Source: Hydrogenophilus sp. (lineage in GTDB: Bacteria > Pseudomonadota > Gammaproteobacteria > Burkholderiales > Rhodocyclaceae). From it: a stretch of 60,336 nucleotides of DNA. The position numbers and the translations under genes are program-made. Of this stretch, positions 42,658 through 51,995 are shown piece by piece. The stretch's first letter is position 1, and each line of letters opens with the position of its first letter. Under the pieces are notes generated by a model, which saw nothing but the letters and a program-made list of their open reading frames with translations, was not told the DNA's origin and made no database searches. The DNA lies in contig JAOAEZ010000004.1 of the NCBI GenBank assembly GCA_026416515.1, forward strand, positions 105,227 to 165,562, given 5' to 3'.

Positions 42658-44524
42658 CTCCTGCTCCTTTATTATTGAACGCTAATAAACTGATCATACC
42701 ACAAGCTCGAAATGCCAGTATCTCTCCCGCCACAACTGCTGCGGCAAGCCCGACTGTCCACAGCGGCGCGTTCGCTGTCTCCTTAGCGAACAACCACCAC
42801 CCCGCCACTGCGGCCGCGGTAAAGCGTGAAGCCCACTTCACTCCCACCGCCCCCTGCTGCAGCCGACGAATGGCCTGTGGCAGCACCACGCGGGCGGCGG
42901 CCACCGCTGCTATTCCCTTAGGGACCACCACCAGATCGGCGCAAGGGCTCTCCTCTGAATTCCACCCATCCAGAATCGCCTCTCCTTCTCCCTTTGGTGT
43001 CCACCACTTAACCCGCTCTTTCCCGTCGTCTGGTTCGGCGAGCTCCTCGACTGTCACCCCTGCCTGGGCCAACAATTCAACCCCCTGCTCTCGTTCCTCG
43101 GCGGGCCGGACGGTCAGCACCACTCCTCCCAGCCACTTCCATTCTCCCTCCGCATCTCCCTTTTTTTCCTGGCCACTGCGCCGCTCGGCCACTCCCACCA
43201 CCCATCGGTCGCCCCAATTAGCCAACCGCTCTGGCCATCTCCCCTGCGTTGGGATTCCCCCGGTGAGCGCTGCGATCGCCGCTACCTCCCCTACTGCCAC
43301 CTGCCAACGTCGGCCTCGATCTTCGGCGGTAGTCTCCCACCCCAATGCCCCCCACTCCTCTCGTCGCCGGCGGTCGCAGAGGCGCCACTGCTCTAGCGGA
43401 TCGGACAATGGCGGCGCCGTCAACCCTGCCGTACACTCAGCGATCGCCATCGCTGCCTGACCCATGGGGGTCGGCAACAGACTCTCCGGCGGTGCTGTAG
43501 CCGCCCACAGCCGCAGCGCCTGAATTAAGCGAATGCAGCCGGAAAGCGCCAGCGGGTTAACCACCCGGCCGTTACGGCGGAGAACCCATCGCCTCTCCTC
43601 CTCCTCGCAACTCGGTGTATCGAAAGGCAGGAGCAACGCCTCGACGCGCCAACCGTTGCTATTCCATACTGCTGGTGAAACCTTCCACCGCTGGCTTGTC
43701 GTAAAAAGCGACAATCCTTGCGGCGAGCGCCAAAAGAAACCCGCTGCTGCGGCCTTAGCCAGCAGGCGTCCCCAATGTACCTCCGCCAGAACTCGGCGCC
43801 AATAAGGGGAAAGCAACAACAGAAGCGTTCCTGCCTCCGCTGCTGCAAGCAAGGGTCTCTCTCCTCCCCGCAACACTCCCCAAAAAACGGCGATCGAAAT
43901 GCCCAAACCCCAGCTAATCGCCGCGCTCTCTTCCATCGCGAACGCCGTTCGGCGCGCTGCTGTCGGCGAAGCCGCAAAAATGCGGGTGACTACCCCCAGC
44001 GCTCTCCCTCCCGTTATCTTTTTGGATCTCTCTCCCTCTATAGCCAAGCCGAAATCGCCACTCCGGGCAAAAAAGGCCACCTCAGCGGGGACCAAAGCGT
44101 GCGCCTGCAAAAAAACGATATCCCCTGGCACCAACTCGGTGGCGTGGACCCGTCCCCATCTGCCGTTTCGGCGCACCGTCACCCCCCACGGAAAGTGGGT
44201 TACCAGATCCTCCCACCGGCGGCGCGCCTGGCGGCTGCCAAACCACGTTGCGCCTGTGATCGCGATAGCGACCAGCCACCACCCGATCGCAGCCTCCCCT
44301 GCCGCAACGGTCCAAAGGAGCGCAGTCGCTCCGGCCACCGCGAGGGTTCCGCCCAACGCCGCCCACTCATACCACAAAGGGAATCGCGGCCACTCCCAAC
44401 CGGGGGCGATCGCCTCGTTTCGCCCGTAGCGGCGGCGGCGGCGCTCGACCTCCCCTTCGCTCAACCCCCACTCTGGGGCTACCGCCAAAGGGGCGAGGCG
44501 AGTAAACGCCTCTCCCTCGTTCAT
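42623..44524 (-). CDS. P-type-ATPase-like membrane protein lacking catalytic motifs (pseudoenzyme)
   Basis: A 633-residue protein laid out like a P3A/P2 cation ATPase. An N-terminal cation-ATPase domain (WGLSEGEVERRRRRYGRNEA) comes first, then a helix pair (about 55-96), an actuator-like domain with ELVPGDIVFLQAHALVPAEV, a second helix pair (about 200-243), a large cytoplasmic part and two C-terminal helices. The catalytic residues are gone. The DKTGTLT position reads LFTTSQRW (about 273-280), TGES reads EGERS (163-167), GDGVND reads LDGWNSE (518-524), and the M4 proline motif is LLSPYW. It cannot form the aspartyl-phosphate. The frame is intact and overlaps both neighbours (ATGA upstream, 35 bases downstream), so it is not a decaying pseudogene. 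Function unknown; a regulatory or scaffold role is possible. Confidence 0.78.
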   Translation of the reverse strand: MNEGEAFTRLAPLAVAPEWGLSEGEVERRRRRYGRNEAIAPGWEWPRFPLWYEWAALGGTLAVAGATALLWTVAAGEAAIGWWLVAIAITGATWFGSRQARRRWEDLVTHFPWGVTVRRNGRWGRVHATELVPGDIVFLQAHALVPAEVAFFARSGDFGLAIEGERSKKITGGRALGVVTRIFAASPTAARRTAFAMEESAAISWGLGISIAVFWGVLRGGERPLLAAAEAGTLLLLLSPYWRRVLAEVHWGRLLAKAAAAGFFWRSPQGLSLFTTSQRWKVSPAVWNSNGWRVEALLLPFDTPSCEEEERRWVLRRNGRVVNPLALSGCIRLIQALRLWAATAPPESLLPTPMGQAAMAIAECTAGLTAPPLSDPLEQWRLCDRRRREEWGALGWETTAEDRGRRWQVAVGEVAAIAALTGGIPTQGRWPERLANWGDRWVVGVAERRSGQEKKGDAEGEWKWLGGVVLTVRPAEEREQGVELLAQAGVTVEELAEPDDGKERVKWWTPKGEGEAILDGWNSEESPCADLVVVPKGIAAVAAARVVLPQAIRRLQQGAVGVKWASRFTAAAVAGWWLFAKETANAPLWTVGLAAAVVAGEILAFRACGMISLLAFNNKGAGDGDEQVDHGWK

Positions 44525-45195
44525 TGTCCCCGTTGGGCGAGCCACCCAGCGAGCAACCGGTCGCGGTAAGGGGCCAGCGCCTCGATCGGCACCTCCACCA
44601 CCGGTCCTCCCAATGTCGCCCCCTGGTAACGGCCGATCAGCGGCTCCTCGACCCCCGGCACCCACACCTTCACGGGGGCGTTGGCCTTAAGACGGACACT
44701 GCGGTATTTCTCGTCGAAGAACAACCCCCCGTGGGTGATATTCAAGTGCGCATCGGCCTCGAACGGTTCACCGTTGCTCCTCTCTGCTAGCACATGTACC
44801 GGCGTCAGCCGAACCTCGTTGGCGATCTTTAACGCCTGCACCCGCAGCCGCTTCACCAATTCGTCGCTCGCCAGAAAGGGCACGTTTCCCACCCGTGCCT
44901 CGAGCTCTGCCAACTCCTCGTCGGTCAAATGGGGTGCGGCAGTGATCAGCAAGCTCTTATCGATTACCTTTCCTGGTTCCCGCTTAGGCAGTTCGACCAC
45001 CAATCGATGGTGCAGCCCGGTCACACTCACCCCTGAACCCGCCAGCCGTTTTGCTGCGACCGTCTTCAACCCCTGGTGGACCACCTCCCCCAACGCGTTG
45101 TCGAGCGCTCGCTCCAACTCCCCCCGCGGCCGCTGCGCGAGCGTCTCTGGCAACTCAATCGGCAAGGTATAGGTAAGGGTCAAACGAGCCTTCAT
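44521..45195 (-). CDS. Protein of unknown function coupled to the pseudo-P-type ATPase
   Basis: A 224-residue protein without signal peptide or membrane helix. The first 90 residues look like a beta-alpha domain ([44 protein letters not shown]). A Glu-rich helix follows ([15 protein letters not shown]). The C-terminal 90 residues are strand-rich with many prolines and glycines ([30 protein letters not shown]). No cysteines and no enzyme motif are seen. It is the first gene of the trio with the pseudo-ATPase and cnoX, and its stop overlaps the next ATG by four bases. I do not recognise the family. Confidence 0.75.
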   Translation of the reverse strand: MKARLTLTYTLPIELPETLAQRPRGELERALDNALGEVVHQGLKTVAAKRLAGSGVSVTGLHHRLVVELPKREPGKVIDKSLLITAAPHLTDEELAELEARVGNVPFLASDELVKRLRVQALKIANEVRLTPVHVLAERSNGEPFEADAHLNITHGGLFFDEKYRSVRLKANAPVKVWVPGVEEPLIGRYQGATLGGPVVEVPIEALAPYRDRLLAGWLAQRGQ

Positions 45196-45285
45196 AATCG
45201 CAACGCTATCGGTGAGTTCCTACATCTTAGCACAAAGATCGCTGCCGGCACTTTCCATACCCGCCGACTCAAATGGTTACAAAGC

Positions 45286-45291
45286 TATAAT
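45286..45291 (+). promoter_or_regulatory. Possible -10 element of the chemoreceptor gene
   Basis: A perfect TATAAT lies 84 bases before the chemoreceptor ATG, in the 180-base divergent gap. The -35 position reads CCGACT, a weak match. No sigma-28 flagellar promoter was recognised. Confidence 0.35.
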
Positions 45292-45375
45292 AGTCTGGTT
45301 TGCTGCCGTTATCTCTTCTGTTACTGCTTCGGCCGAACCGTACTTCAATATGACAACCCCCCGAAGGAGGAGACC

Positions 45376-47367
45376 ATGAAGCGGCTATCGATCTCTGCGC
45401 GGCTATGGTTTTTGTTGCTGGTCGCGGGAACCTTTATCCTCGCCAGCAGCGGAACGCTCCTTTGGGAACATGCGCAGGCGGTTCGAACTGTGGAGCGGCA
45501 AAACGCGGGGCATTCGCTGATAGCGGCAGCAGCGGACCTCTATCGGCAACTCCCGGTTTTGCGCACCTGGTATGGCCTTCAGCTCGCTGTGTTAGACAAT
45601 CCGGAGTTGCAGCGCCAAGCGGAAACCCAAAGCGCCCATCTACACCCGACGATTGCCCCCCTCATCGCCTCCTTCGCCGCGGTCGCAGCGAACGATCCGT
45701 CGATCGCAACGGTGAGTGAAATCCACGCCATCGTCCAGCTCTGGAAAGAGATCGAAGGGGCACCGCTTAGAGAGCGTTTCAACCTCCTCGGCTCGCTTGT
45801 CGAACGGCTGTTGGCGACCTTCCAGATCATCGCCGTCGAATCGCACCTCGTCTTCATCCCCGACCCCGTCGTCAATACCCTTACTCAGGCCTGGCTGCAG
45901 GAGATCTTTCCCCTCTTGGACAGTGCGAACCGTCTTCGGGGTCTATCCACGCTCATCTTTGCTCAAGAACACCTTGGCGAAAATACCCTTATCGAGTTCG
46001 CCCGTCTCACCCATCAACTGCAGCGCCATCTCAATCGCCTCTCGTTTCTCCACGCCCGTCTCCGCGCCTTTGGCGTTGCAGATCTAGCGGACCTCTTTGA
46101 CGCCCAACTCGCGGTAATGCGAGCCGCCTACGACGAGTTTCTTCCCCTGATGGAAGCGGCCAAGCTCGGACTCTTTGACCGCGATCCGCGAGCGATCTAT
46201 GAACAAAGCAGTCAAACCATCGACCTCATCTGGGGATATGGCGTTTCAATCCACGCCCTTCTCGCCGAACATCTGGAAACCTATCGTCATCAACAATGGC
46301 GGCAGCTGATCCTGATCGCGGTCGCCCTCGTGCTGGCCAGCGCGATCGCCGCTGGACTCGCCTTTGGGATTCGGAAAAGTCTGCTGATCACCATCGCCCG
46401 CATCGCGGAAGGGGTGCAAACCCTCGCTCAGGGGGATCTTCGCTGCAAAATTCACGTCCGCGCCGCTGACGAAACTCGGCGCATCGCCGATGCCCTCAAC
46501 CTCATGATCGACAACTGGCAGCAAATCCTCAGAACGCTGCAAGCGGCGCTCGCTGACCTCCTTCGCGCCGCTGAGATCAGCGATCGGGAAGTTCAAGCGA
46601 TCGAAGGGCGCGCTGAAGCCAATGTCCGCGAAGCCGAAACGATCGTAGCGGCCAGCGCGCAACTCACCGCCACCGCCCATACCGCCCGCGCTGAAGCCGA
46701 CGCAGTATTGCAAGAGGCGCAGAAGAGCCTTCAACAAACCCAAGCGATGGGGCAAGCCCTCTCCGGCGCTCTCGATCGCCTTACCCAACTCGTTGCCACC
46801 CTTGAAGCGGTCAACAACGACAGCCGCCGTTTCATTCACCGATCGGCAGCGATCCGCACCATCACCGACCAAGTTCGCACCATCGCCGAGCAGACCAACC
46901 TCCTTGCTCTTAACGCCGCGATCGAAGCGGCGCGGGCGGGGGAAGCGGGACGCGGTTTTGCGGTGGTTGCTGACGAAGTTCGCAAACTCTCCGAGCACTC
47001 TGCCGCTGCTGCCGGCGAGATCGACCGCATCACCGCCCAACTCGCTGCAGAAGGAAAAGCGATCGACCAACGTCTTGACGCCACCATGCAGCAGACTATG
47101 GCCAGCCGCGATGCCATCGATGCCCTGGCCACCTTTATGAGCAATGTAGAGAAAGCCAGTTACACCACCCTGCAACGGGCCGAAGCGATCAGTGCGATCG
47201 CTGGCGATGTCGACCGAGTCAGCGCCACCATCGAACATTCGGCTCGCATGGCGGTCGATTCGGCCCACAACACGACGAAGGCAGCGCAGGCGATTGCCGA
47301 CGGCAACCGGGAACTGCGCGCCTGGACCGAAAAGCTCCGCGAAGCGCTTACTTGCTTCCACCTCTAA
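45376..47367 (+). CDS. Methyl-accepting chemotaxis protein
   Basis: A 663-residue membrane chemoreceptor. TM1 is at about residues 9-30 and TM2 at about 310-335. The 280-residue periplasmic part is all-helical ([43 protein letters not shown]), big enough for two stacked four-helix modules. A HAMP domain follows, then the signalling domain with the tip [36 protein letters not shown]. No C-terminal CheR-binding pentapeptide is present. AAGGAGGAG precedes the ATG. Its ligand is unknown, no che genes are nearby, and it could feed either a flagellar or a type IV pilus (Pil-Chp) pathway. Confidence 0.9.
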   Translation: MKRLSISARLWFLLLVAGTFILASSGTLLWEHAQAVRTVERQNAGHSLIAAAADLYRQLPVLRTWYGLQLAVLDNPELQRQAETQSAHLHPTIAPLIASFAAVAANDPSIATVSEIHAIVQLWKEIEGAPLRERFNLLGSLVERLLATFQIIAVESHLVFIPDPVVNTLTQAWLQEIFPLLDSANRLRGLSTLIFAQEHLGENTLIEFARLTHQLQRHLNRLSFLHARLRAFGVADLADLFDAQLAVMRAAYDEFLPLMEAAKLGLFDRDPRAIYEQSSQTIDLIWGYGVSIHALLAEHLETYRHQQWRQLILIAVALVLASAIAAGLAFGIRKSLLITIARIAEGVQTLAQGDLRCKIHVRAADETRRIADALNLMIDNWQQILRTLQAALADLLRAAEISDREVQAIEGRAEANVREAETIVAASAQLTATAHTARAEADAVLQEAQKSLQQTQAMGQALSGALDRLTQLVATLEAVNNDSRRFIHRSAAIRTITDQVRTIAEQTNLLALNAAIEAARAGEAGRGFAVVADEVRKLSEHSAAAAGEIDRITAQLAAEGKAIDQRLDATMQQTMASRDAIDALATFMSNVEKASYTTLQRAEAISAIAGDVDRVSATIEHSARMAVDSAHNTTKAAQAIADGNRELRAWTEKLREALTCFHL

Positions 47368-47372
47368 TTCAT

Positions 47373-49394
47373 TCAAGTCTCGAGCGGATCGACCTCGAGT
47401 CGCCAACGCAGATCGCCGCTGCGCGGCAATAGCGCCAGCCCTCTATACCACTCCGCCAGAAACGAGCGCAACGAGCGGCGCTCCTCGGCCTCGAGCAAAA
47501 GCTGGGCTCGCTCGCGATCGGCCAATCGCGCCACCCGCATCGGCACCACATCGGCGACGCGCACCGTTTGCCACTCTGGCCTCTGCTGGCGCAACTGCAA
47601 TGCCCCTTCGCGTGCGCTCGTCAAAAAGGCCATCACGCTCATCAACGAAGGCGCGCTGGCCCGCAATAGCGCCTGATAAGCGAAAGGTGGCAAACGGAGG
47701 CGGGCGCGCTCTGCGAGGGTGGCGGCGGCAAACCCCTCATAATCGTGCTGAAGCAACCAACTGAAAAAAGGGTGGTTAGGGAAACGGGTCTGGACCAACA
47801 CCTGCCCCGCCTGGCCGGTACGACCGGCGCGTCCAGCCACCTGCATCAACACCTGCATCAACTGCTCGCTCGCCCGCCAATCGGCGGCCAGCAACCCTGC
47901 ATCGGCGTCCACCACCACCACCAACGACAACGCGGGAAAATCGTGGCCCTTCGCCACCATCTGGGTACCGACTAACAAAAGGGCTCCCCCTCCCTCCGCC
48001 TGCGCCCGCAATGCGGCGAAAGCAGCTGGGCTAGGTCGCGCATCGCGATCCAGGCGCACCACTGGCACTGTTGGGAAACGTAACGTCAATGCCTCCTGCA
48101 ACTGTTGTGTTCCGCGGCCGCTGATCGCCAATGCCGGATCGCCGCACTGAGGGCAAGCTCGCGGCACCTGAGTCGTCCCCCCGCAATGGTGGCATCGGAG
48201 CCGCTCATCGACCCGGTGGTAGACCAAGCGGGCGCTGCAATGAGAGCAGCCCGCCACCCATCCACAATGGCTGCAAAAAAGGGTCGGAGCATAACCGCGC
48301 CGGTTGAGAAAGATCAACACCTGCTCCTCACGGGCGAGGGTTCTCTCCATCTCTGCCCACACGACGGGGGCCAACCCACCCGCCTCCCCTCCCGTCACGC
48401 TCACCTGCACCACTCTTGGCAACGGAACGCCGCTTGCTCGCACCCGCATGCACACCCGGCGGATTCGCCCTCGTTCGGCGTCGTACCACCGCTCCAAGGA
48501 AGGCGTCGCCGACCCCAAAACCACCTGTCCCTTTACCCGTTGTCCTCGCCACAACGCCAAATCGCGTGCCGAAAAAGGCGCCCCCTCGAACTGGCGGTAA
48601 CTGGGATCATGCTCCTCATCCACCACGATCAATCCCAAGCGCGGCATCGGCGCAAAGATCGCCAATCGGGTTCCCACCAACAGATCGACGGCGCCGGCAA
48701 CCAAAGCCGCAAATCCCCGCGTGCGCTCCCCGGCGCTCAACCCGGAATGGAGCACGACGGCCCGGCCCTCTGGAACTGCCGACGCCAAGCGGGCAAAGGT
48801 TTGCGGCACCAAACCAATCTCTGGGACCAACACCAGCGCCTGCTGGCCAGCGGAGACCGTCTCAGCCACCAAGCGGCGGTAGAGTTCGGTCTTACCGCTC
48901 CCTGTTACCCCGAACAGCAACACAGGATCGAATTCACTCCTCTTTCGCCGCAGTTCGGCAAGCGCCTGATCCTGGGCGGGGGACAAGGGCCGTTCCGTCA
49001 TCCTCTGCGGTTCGGAAGGCTCTGCCTCGACGGCCGTTCTCGCGGCCTCTCGTCCTCGACTGCCTCGTCGCCGCAATGCCGGCGGCAACGTGAACGCCAG
49101 GTACTCCCCTGGTGCGTTCAAATAGTACTCTGCCGCGAAGGCGATCTGATCGAGCAATCCCTCCTCGAGCGCGGGCCAATCGTCCCACACCTCAAGCAGC
49201 GGACGCAGGCGTGCCTCGGGTACCTCCGGCTTTACCGCTGTCGCCCACACCACCCCGACCATACGGCGGTGCTGCAACATTACCTCCACCAACTGGCCGC
49301 GTGCCACCGTTACGCCCTCTGGCGCGTGGTAATCGAACAGCGACCGCCCTGGGATCGGCAACAACACGCGGACCGCCTCCCCCTCGCCCTTCAT
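47373..49394 (-). CDS. priA: Primosomal helicase PriA
   Basis: Restarts stalled replication forks by loading the primosome. The 673 residues hold the N-terminal DNA-binding domain (LLPIPGRSLFDYHAP, the EYYLNAPGEYL region), helicase core with Walker A GVTGSGKTELY, DEEH box, GSATPSLERW, and the zinc domain with eight cysteines in four CxxC pairs (about residues 385-430). GRGTQQLQEAL, GTQMVAKGHDFP and QVAGRAGR complete the motor. GAGGAG lies before the ATG. It ends five bases from the convergent chemoreceptor gene. Confidence 0.96.
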   Translation of the reverse strand: MKGEGEAVRVLLPIPGRSLFDYHAPEGVTVARGQLVEVMLQHRRMVGVVWATAVKPEVPEARLRPLLEVWDDWPALEEGLLDQIAFAAEYYLNAPGEYLAFTLPPALRRRGSRGREAARTAVEAEPSEPQRMTERPLSPAQDQALAELRRKRSEFDPVLLFGVTGSGKTELYRRLVAETVSAGQQALVLVPEIGLVPQTFARLASAVPEGRAVVLHSGLSAGERTRGFAALVAGAVDLLVGTRLAIFAPMPRLGLIVVDEEHDPSYRQFEGAPFSARDLALWRGQRVKGQVVLGSATPSLERWYDAERGRIRRVCMRVRASGVPLPRVVQVSVTGGEAGGLAPVVWAEMERTLAREEQVLIFLNRRGYAPTLFCSHCGWVAGCSHCSARLVYHRVDERLRCHHCGGTTQVPRACPQCGDPALAISGRGTQQLQEALTLRFPTVPVVRLDRDARPSPAAFAALRAQAEGGGALLLVGTQMVAKGHDFPALSLVVVVDADAGLLAADWRASEQLMQVLMQVAGRAGRTGQAGQVLVQTRFPNHPFFSWLLQHDYEGFAAATLAERARLRLPPFAYQALLRASAPSLMSVMAFLTSAREGALQLRQQRPEWQTVRVADVVPMRVARLADRERAQLLLEAEERRSLRSFLAEWYRGLALLPRSGDLRWRLEVDPLET

Positions 49395-49447
49395 CGCCCT
49401 CCTCGAAGCACCAGCGGATTACGCCTCTCCGCCTGTAGGGTACCGTG

Positions 49448-50515
49448 CTACTCAGGGGAGCGGTGAAACCGCCCGCTCTGGTGCTGCACCGTCTCCACCA
49501 GCACTGCCACATGCTCTGGGGGAGTCTCGGGTAAAACGCCATGGCCGAGGTTAAACACATGTCCGGGTCCCTCCCCGTAGGACTCCAAAACCCGCACCGC
49601 TTCTTGGGCCACCCGCTCAGGAGGGGCCAACAGTGCTACCGGATCGAGATTTCCCTGCAGCGCCACCCGATCTCCCACCTGGGCCCGCGCGCGGCCGAGA
49701 TCTATGGTCCAATCGACCCCAATCGCGTCGGCGCCGCATTCTGCAATCTGCTTCAACCAAACTCCTCCCCCTTTCACAAACACTATCACCGGCACCCGTC
49801 GGCCGCGGGCGGTTCGGGTCAACCGCGCGCAAACAAGCTCCAGATACTTCAAAGAAAACTCGATAAAACTGGCCTCGCTCAACACCCCTCCCCACGTATC
49901 GAACAGCATCACGGCGTCGGCCCCGGCAGCGATTTGAGCATTCAAATAATCGGCCACTGCCGTCGCGTTCACCTGCAAAATGCGGTGCATCAAATCGGGG
50001 CGACTAAAAGCCATCTGCTTCGCGACCGTGAAATCGGAGTTTCCTGCCCCCTCCACCATATAGCAGGCCAACGTCCAAGGGCTCCCTGCGAAGCCGATCA
50101 ACGGCACCTCATCGGCCAACGCCCGCTTGATCATCCGCACCGCTTCCAGCACATATCCCAACTCCAACTCGGGGTCGGGCGGGCTCAAGTTACGGATTGC
50201 CCACTCCTCACGCAATGGCTGTTCGAAGCGCGGTCCCTCTCCCTCGACGAACCTCAACCCCAACCCCATTGCGTCGGGAAGCGTCAAAATATCGGAAAAG
50301 AGGATAGCTGCGTCGAAGCCGTAGCGGACGATTGGCTGCAAAGCCACCTCAGTGCACAGATCAGGCGAGCGGCACAGATCGAGAAAGCTCTCGGCGCGCG
50401 CGCGTGTCTGGCGGTACTCTGGCAAGTAGCGGCCCGCCTGGCGCATCAACCAAATAGGGGTTCGATCCACAGGTTCGCGCAATAACGCCCGCAACACCCG
50501 GTCATTTTTTAACAT
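49448..50515 (-). CDS. hemE: Uroporphyrinogen decarboxylase
   Basis: Removes four carboxyl groups from uroporphyrinogen III in heme synthesis. The 355-residue TIM barrel has the N-terminal signatures [18 protein letters not shown] and [18 protein letters not shown] with the catalytic Asp, then [25 protein letters not shown] and [16 protein letters not shown]. It lies ten bases after trkH and 53 before priA, in the long minus-strand run. Confidence 0.97.
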   Translation of the reverse strand: MLKNDRVLRALLREPVDRTPIWLMRQAGRYLPEYRQTRARAESFLDLCRSPDLCTEVALQPIVRYGFDAAILFSDILTLPDAMGLGLRFVEGEGPRFEQPLREEWAIRNLSPPDPELELGYVLEAVRMIKRALADEVPLIGFAGSPWTLACYMVEGAGNSDFTVAKQMAFSRPDLMHRILQVNATAVADYLNAQIAAGADAVMLFDTWGGVLSEASFIEFSLKYLELVCARLTRTARGRRVPVIVFVKGGGVWLKQIAECGADAIGVDWTIDLGRARAQVGDRVALQGNLDPVALLAPPERVAQEAVRVLESYGEGPGHVFNLGHGVLPETPPEHVAVLVETVQHQSGRFHRSPE

Positions 50516-50525
50516 CTACTCCCTC

Positions 50526-51995
50526 CTATCGCCGCCAAAAAGCGGGCGTCAGCACCACCAACAGTGTGAAAATCTCGAGCCGCCCCAACACCATCGTAAA
50601 GGTCAAAATCGCCGTCTGCAACTCATTCAATCCCCCGTAGTTTCCCGCTGGCCCTACGGCCCCTAACCCTGGTCCAGTATTATTCAAACAAGCCACCACT
50701 GCGGAAAAAGCGGTCAGCACATCGAGTCCTGTCGCGGTCATCACCAATGTTAGCGCCACGATCGACACCATATACAGAAAAGCAAACCCCAGCACAGCAA
50801 AAATGATTCGATTTTCGATCGTTCGTTCCCGCAAGCGGACCAACACGACGGCGTTCGGATGAAGGGCTCGCACGATCTCGCGGTAGATCTGCTTATACAA
50901 GATCATCGCTCGCATCATCTTAATCCCCCCCCCTGTGGAACCGGCGCACGCCACGAAGCTGCACAAAAAAAGCAACCACAACTGAGCAAAGATCGGCCAC
51001 TGTCCGTAATCGGTTGTCGCCAACCCAAGAGAAGTCGCGATCGAAACCACGTGAAAAGTAGAATCGCGCAGCGCCTCGCCCATTTCCGCGTAGCTTCCCT
51101 CTGCCACCAGGAAGAGAGCCAACCCCACGCTGCTCATCGCCAATACGCCCAAGTAGTATGGCAATTCCGGATCGTTTGCGTAAGGGCGAAATGAGCGGCG
51201 CACCAACGCCAAATAGTGGGTTGCCCAGTTAAATCCGGCCAACGTTGCGAAAAAGATCGCCATCAGCTCCAACGGTAAGCTATCGAAATAACCGAACGAA
51301 GCGTCGTGGCTCGAAAATCCCCCCAAACCCATCACTGAAAAAGCGTGGATCCACGCATCCTCCCAACTCATCCCCCCCAAGCGGAACGCTAACGCGCATA
51401 GCAATGTCAATGCTGCGTAGGTCTTCCATAATCCCTTTGCGGTCTCCGCCACGCGCGGTGTCAACGCCTCCTCTTTCAACGGTGTCGGCGACTCTGCCTG
51501 GAAAACTTGGCGGCCCCCGATTCCCAGCAACGGCAGTACCGCCACGGCCAATACCACCACCCCCATCCCTCCCACCCAATGGAGGAACGCGCGCCACAAA
51601 TTGAGCGCAAACGGAAACTCATCCAAGCCGGTGTAGACGGTTGCGCCGGTAGTTGTCAACCCCGAAACCGCCTCGAAATAAGCGCGCACAAAACCGACCT
51701 CTGGGCGATAGAAATAGAGGGGCAATGCCGCCACCAACGGAGAAACCACCCACGTCAGCGCCACGATCAAAAAGCCATCGGCCGGTCGCAAAGCGCGTCG
51801 GGCTCGCAATGTTATCAACCACAACCCGAAGCCGGAGATTACGCCGATCAGCAACGCTTCCTCGAACAAACGGTGGCTACCGTCATCCTCGATCAACGAA
51901 GAAATTGCTGGAATCAACAGCAAGAGGGAAAAGAGCATCAAGATATAGGAATAAGCGTGCACCGCTGCTGCCCAACGTCCCACGGCGAGCTCCAT
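50526..51995 (-). CDS. trkH: Trk potassium uptake protein TrkH
   Basis: The membrane channel of the Trk K+ uptake system. The 489 residues fold as four M1-P-M2 repeats; the selectivity-filter loops are visible as GLTTTGATVYTG, SVMGLGGFSSHD, IATSLGLATTDYG and LNNTGPGLGAVG. The start MELAVGRW at 51995 is chosen because its ATG overlaps the last base of the trkA stop; the longer frame is the trkA shadow. The genetic pairing with the TrkA gating ring agrees with function. Confidence 0.95.
   Translation of the reverse strand: MELAVGRWAAAVHAYSYILMLFSLLLLIPAISSLIEDDGSHRLFEEALLIGVISGFGLWLITLRARRALRPADGFLIVALTWVVSPLVAALPLYFYRPEVGFVRAYFEAVSGLTTTGATVYTGLDEFPFALNLWRAFLHWVGGMGVVVLAVAVLPLLGIGGRQVFQAESPTPLKEEALTPRVAETAKGLWKTYAALTLLCALAFRLGGMSWEDAWIHAFSVMGLGGFSSHDASFGYFDSLPLELMAIFFATLAGFNWATHYLALVRRSFRPYANDPELPYYLGVLAMSSVGLALFLVAEGSYAEMGEALRDSTFHVVSIATSLGLATTDYGQWPIFAQLWLLFLCSFVACAGSTGGGIKMMRAMILYKQIYREIVRALHPNAVVLVRLRERTIENRIIFAVLGFAFLYMVSIVALTLVMTATGLDVLTAFSAVVACLNNTGPGLGAVGPAGNYGGLNELQTAILTFTMVLGRLEIFTLLVVLTPAFWRR

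Noticed and set aside
44525..44665. Upstream extension of the pseudo-P-type ATPase
   Set aside because: The Gly/Arg-rich extension is a shadow of the upstream gene. The ATGA overlap and family-like N-terminus support 44524.
51045..51062. Second parS-like site around CACGTGAAAAG inside trkH
   Set aside because: Only the right half resembles the consensus. The left half does not match.
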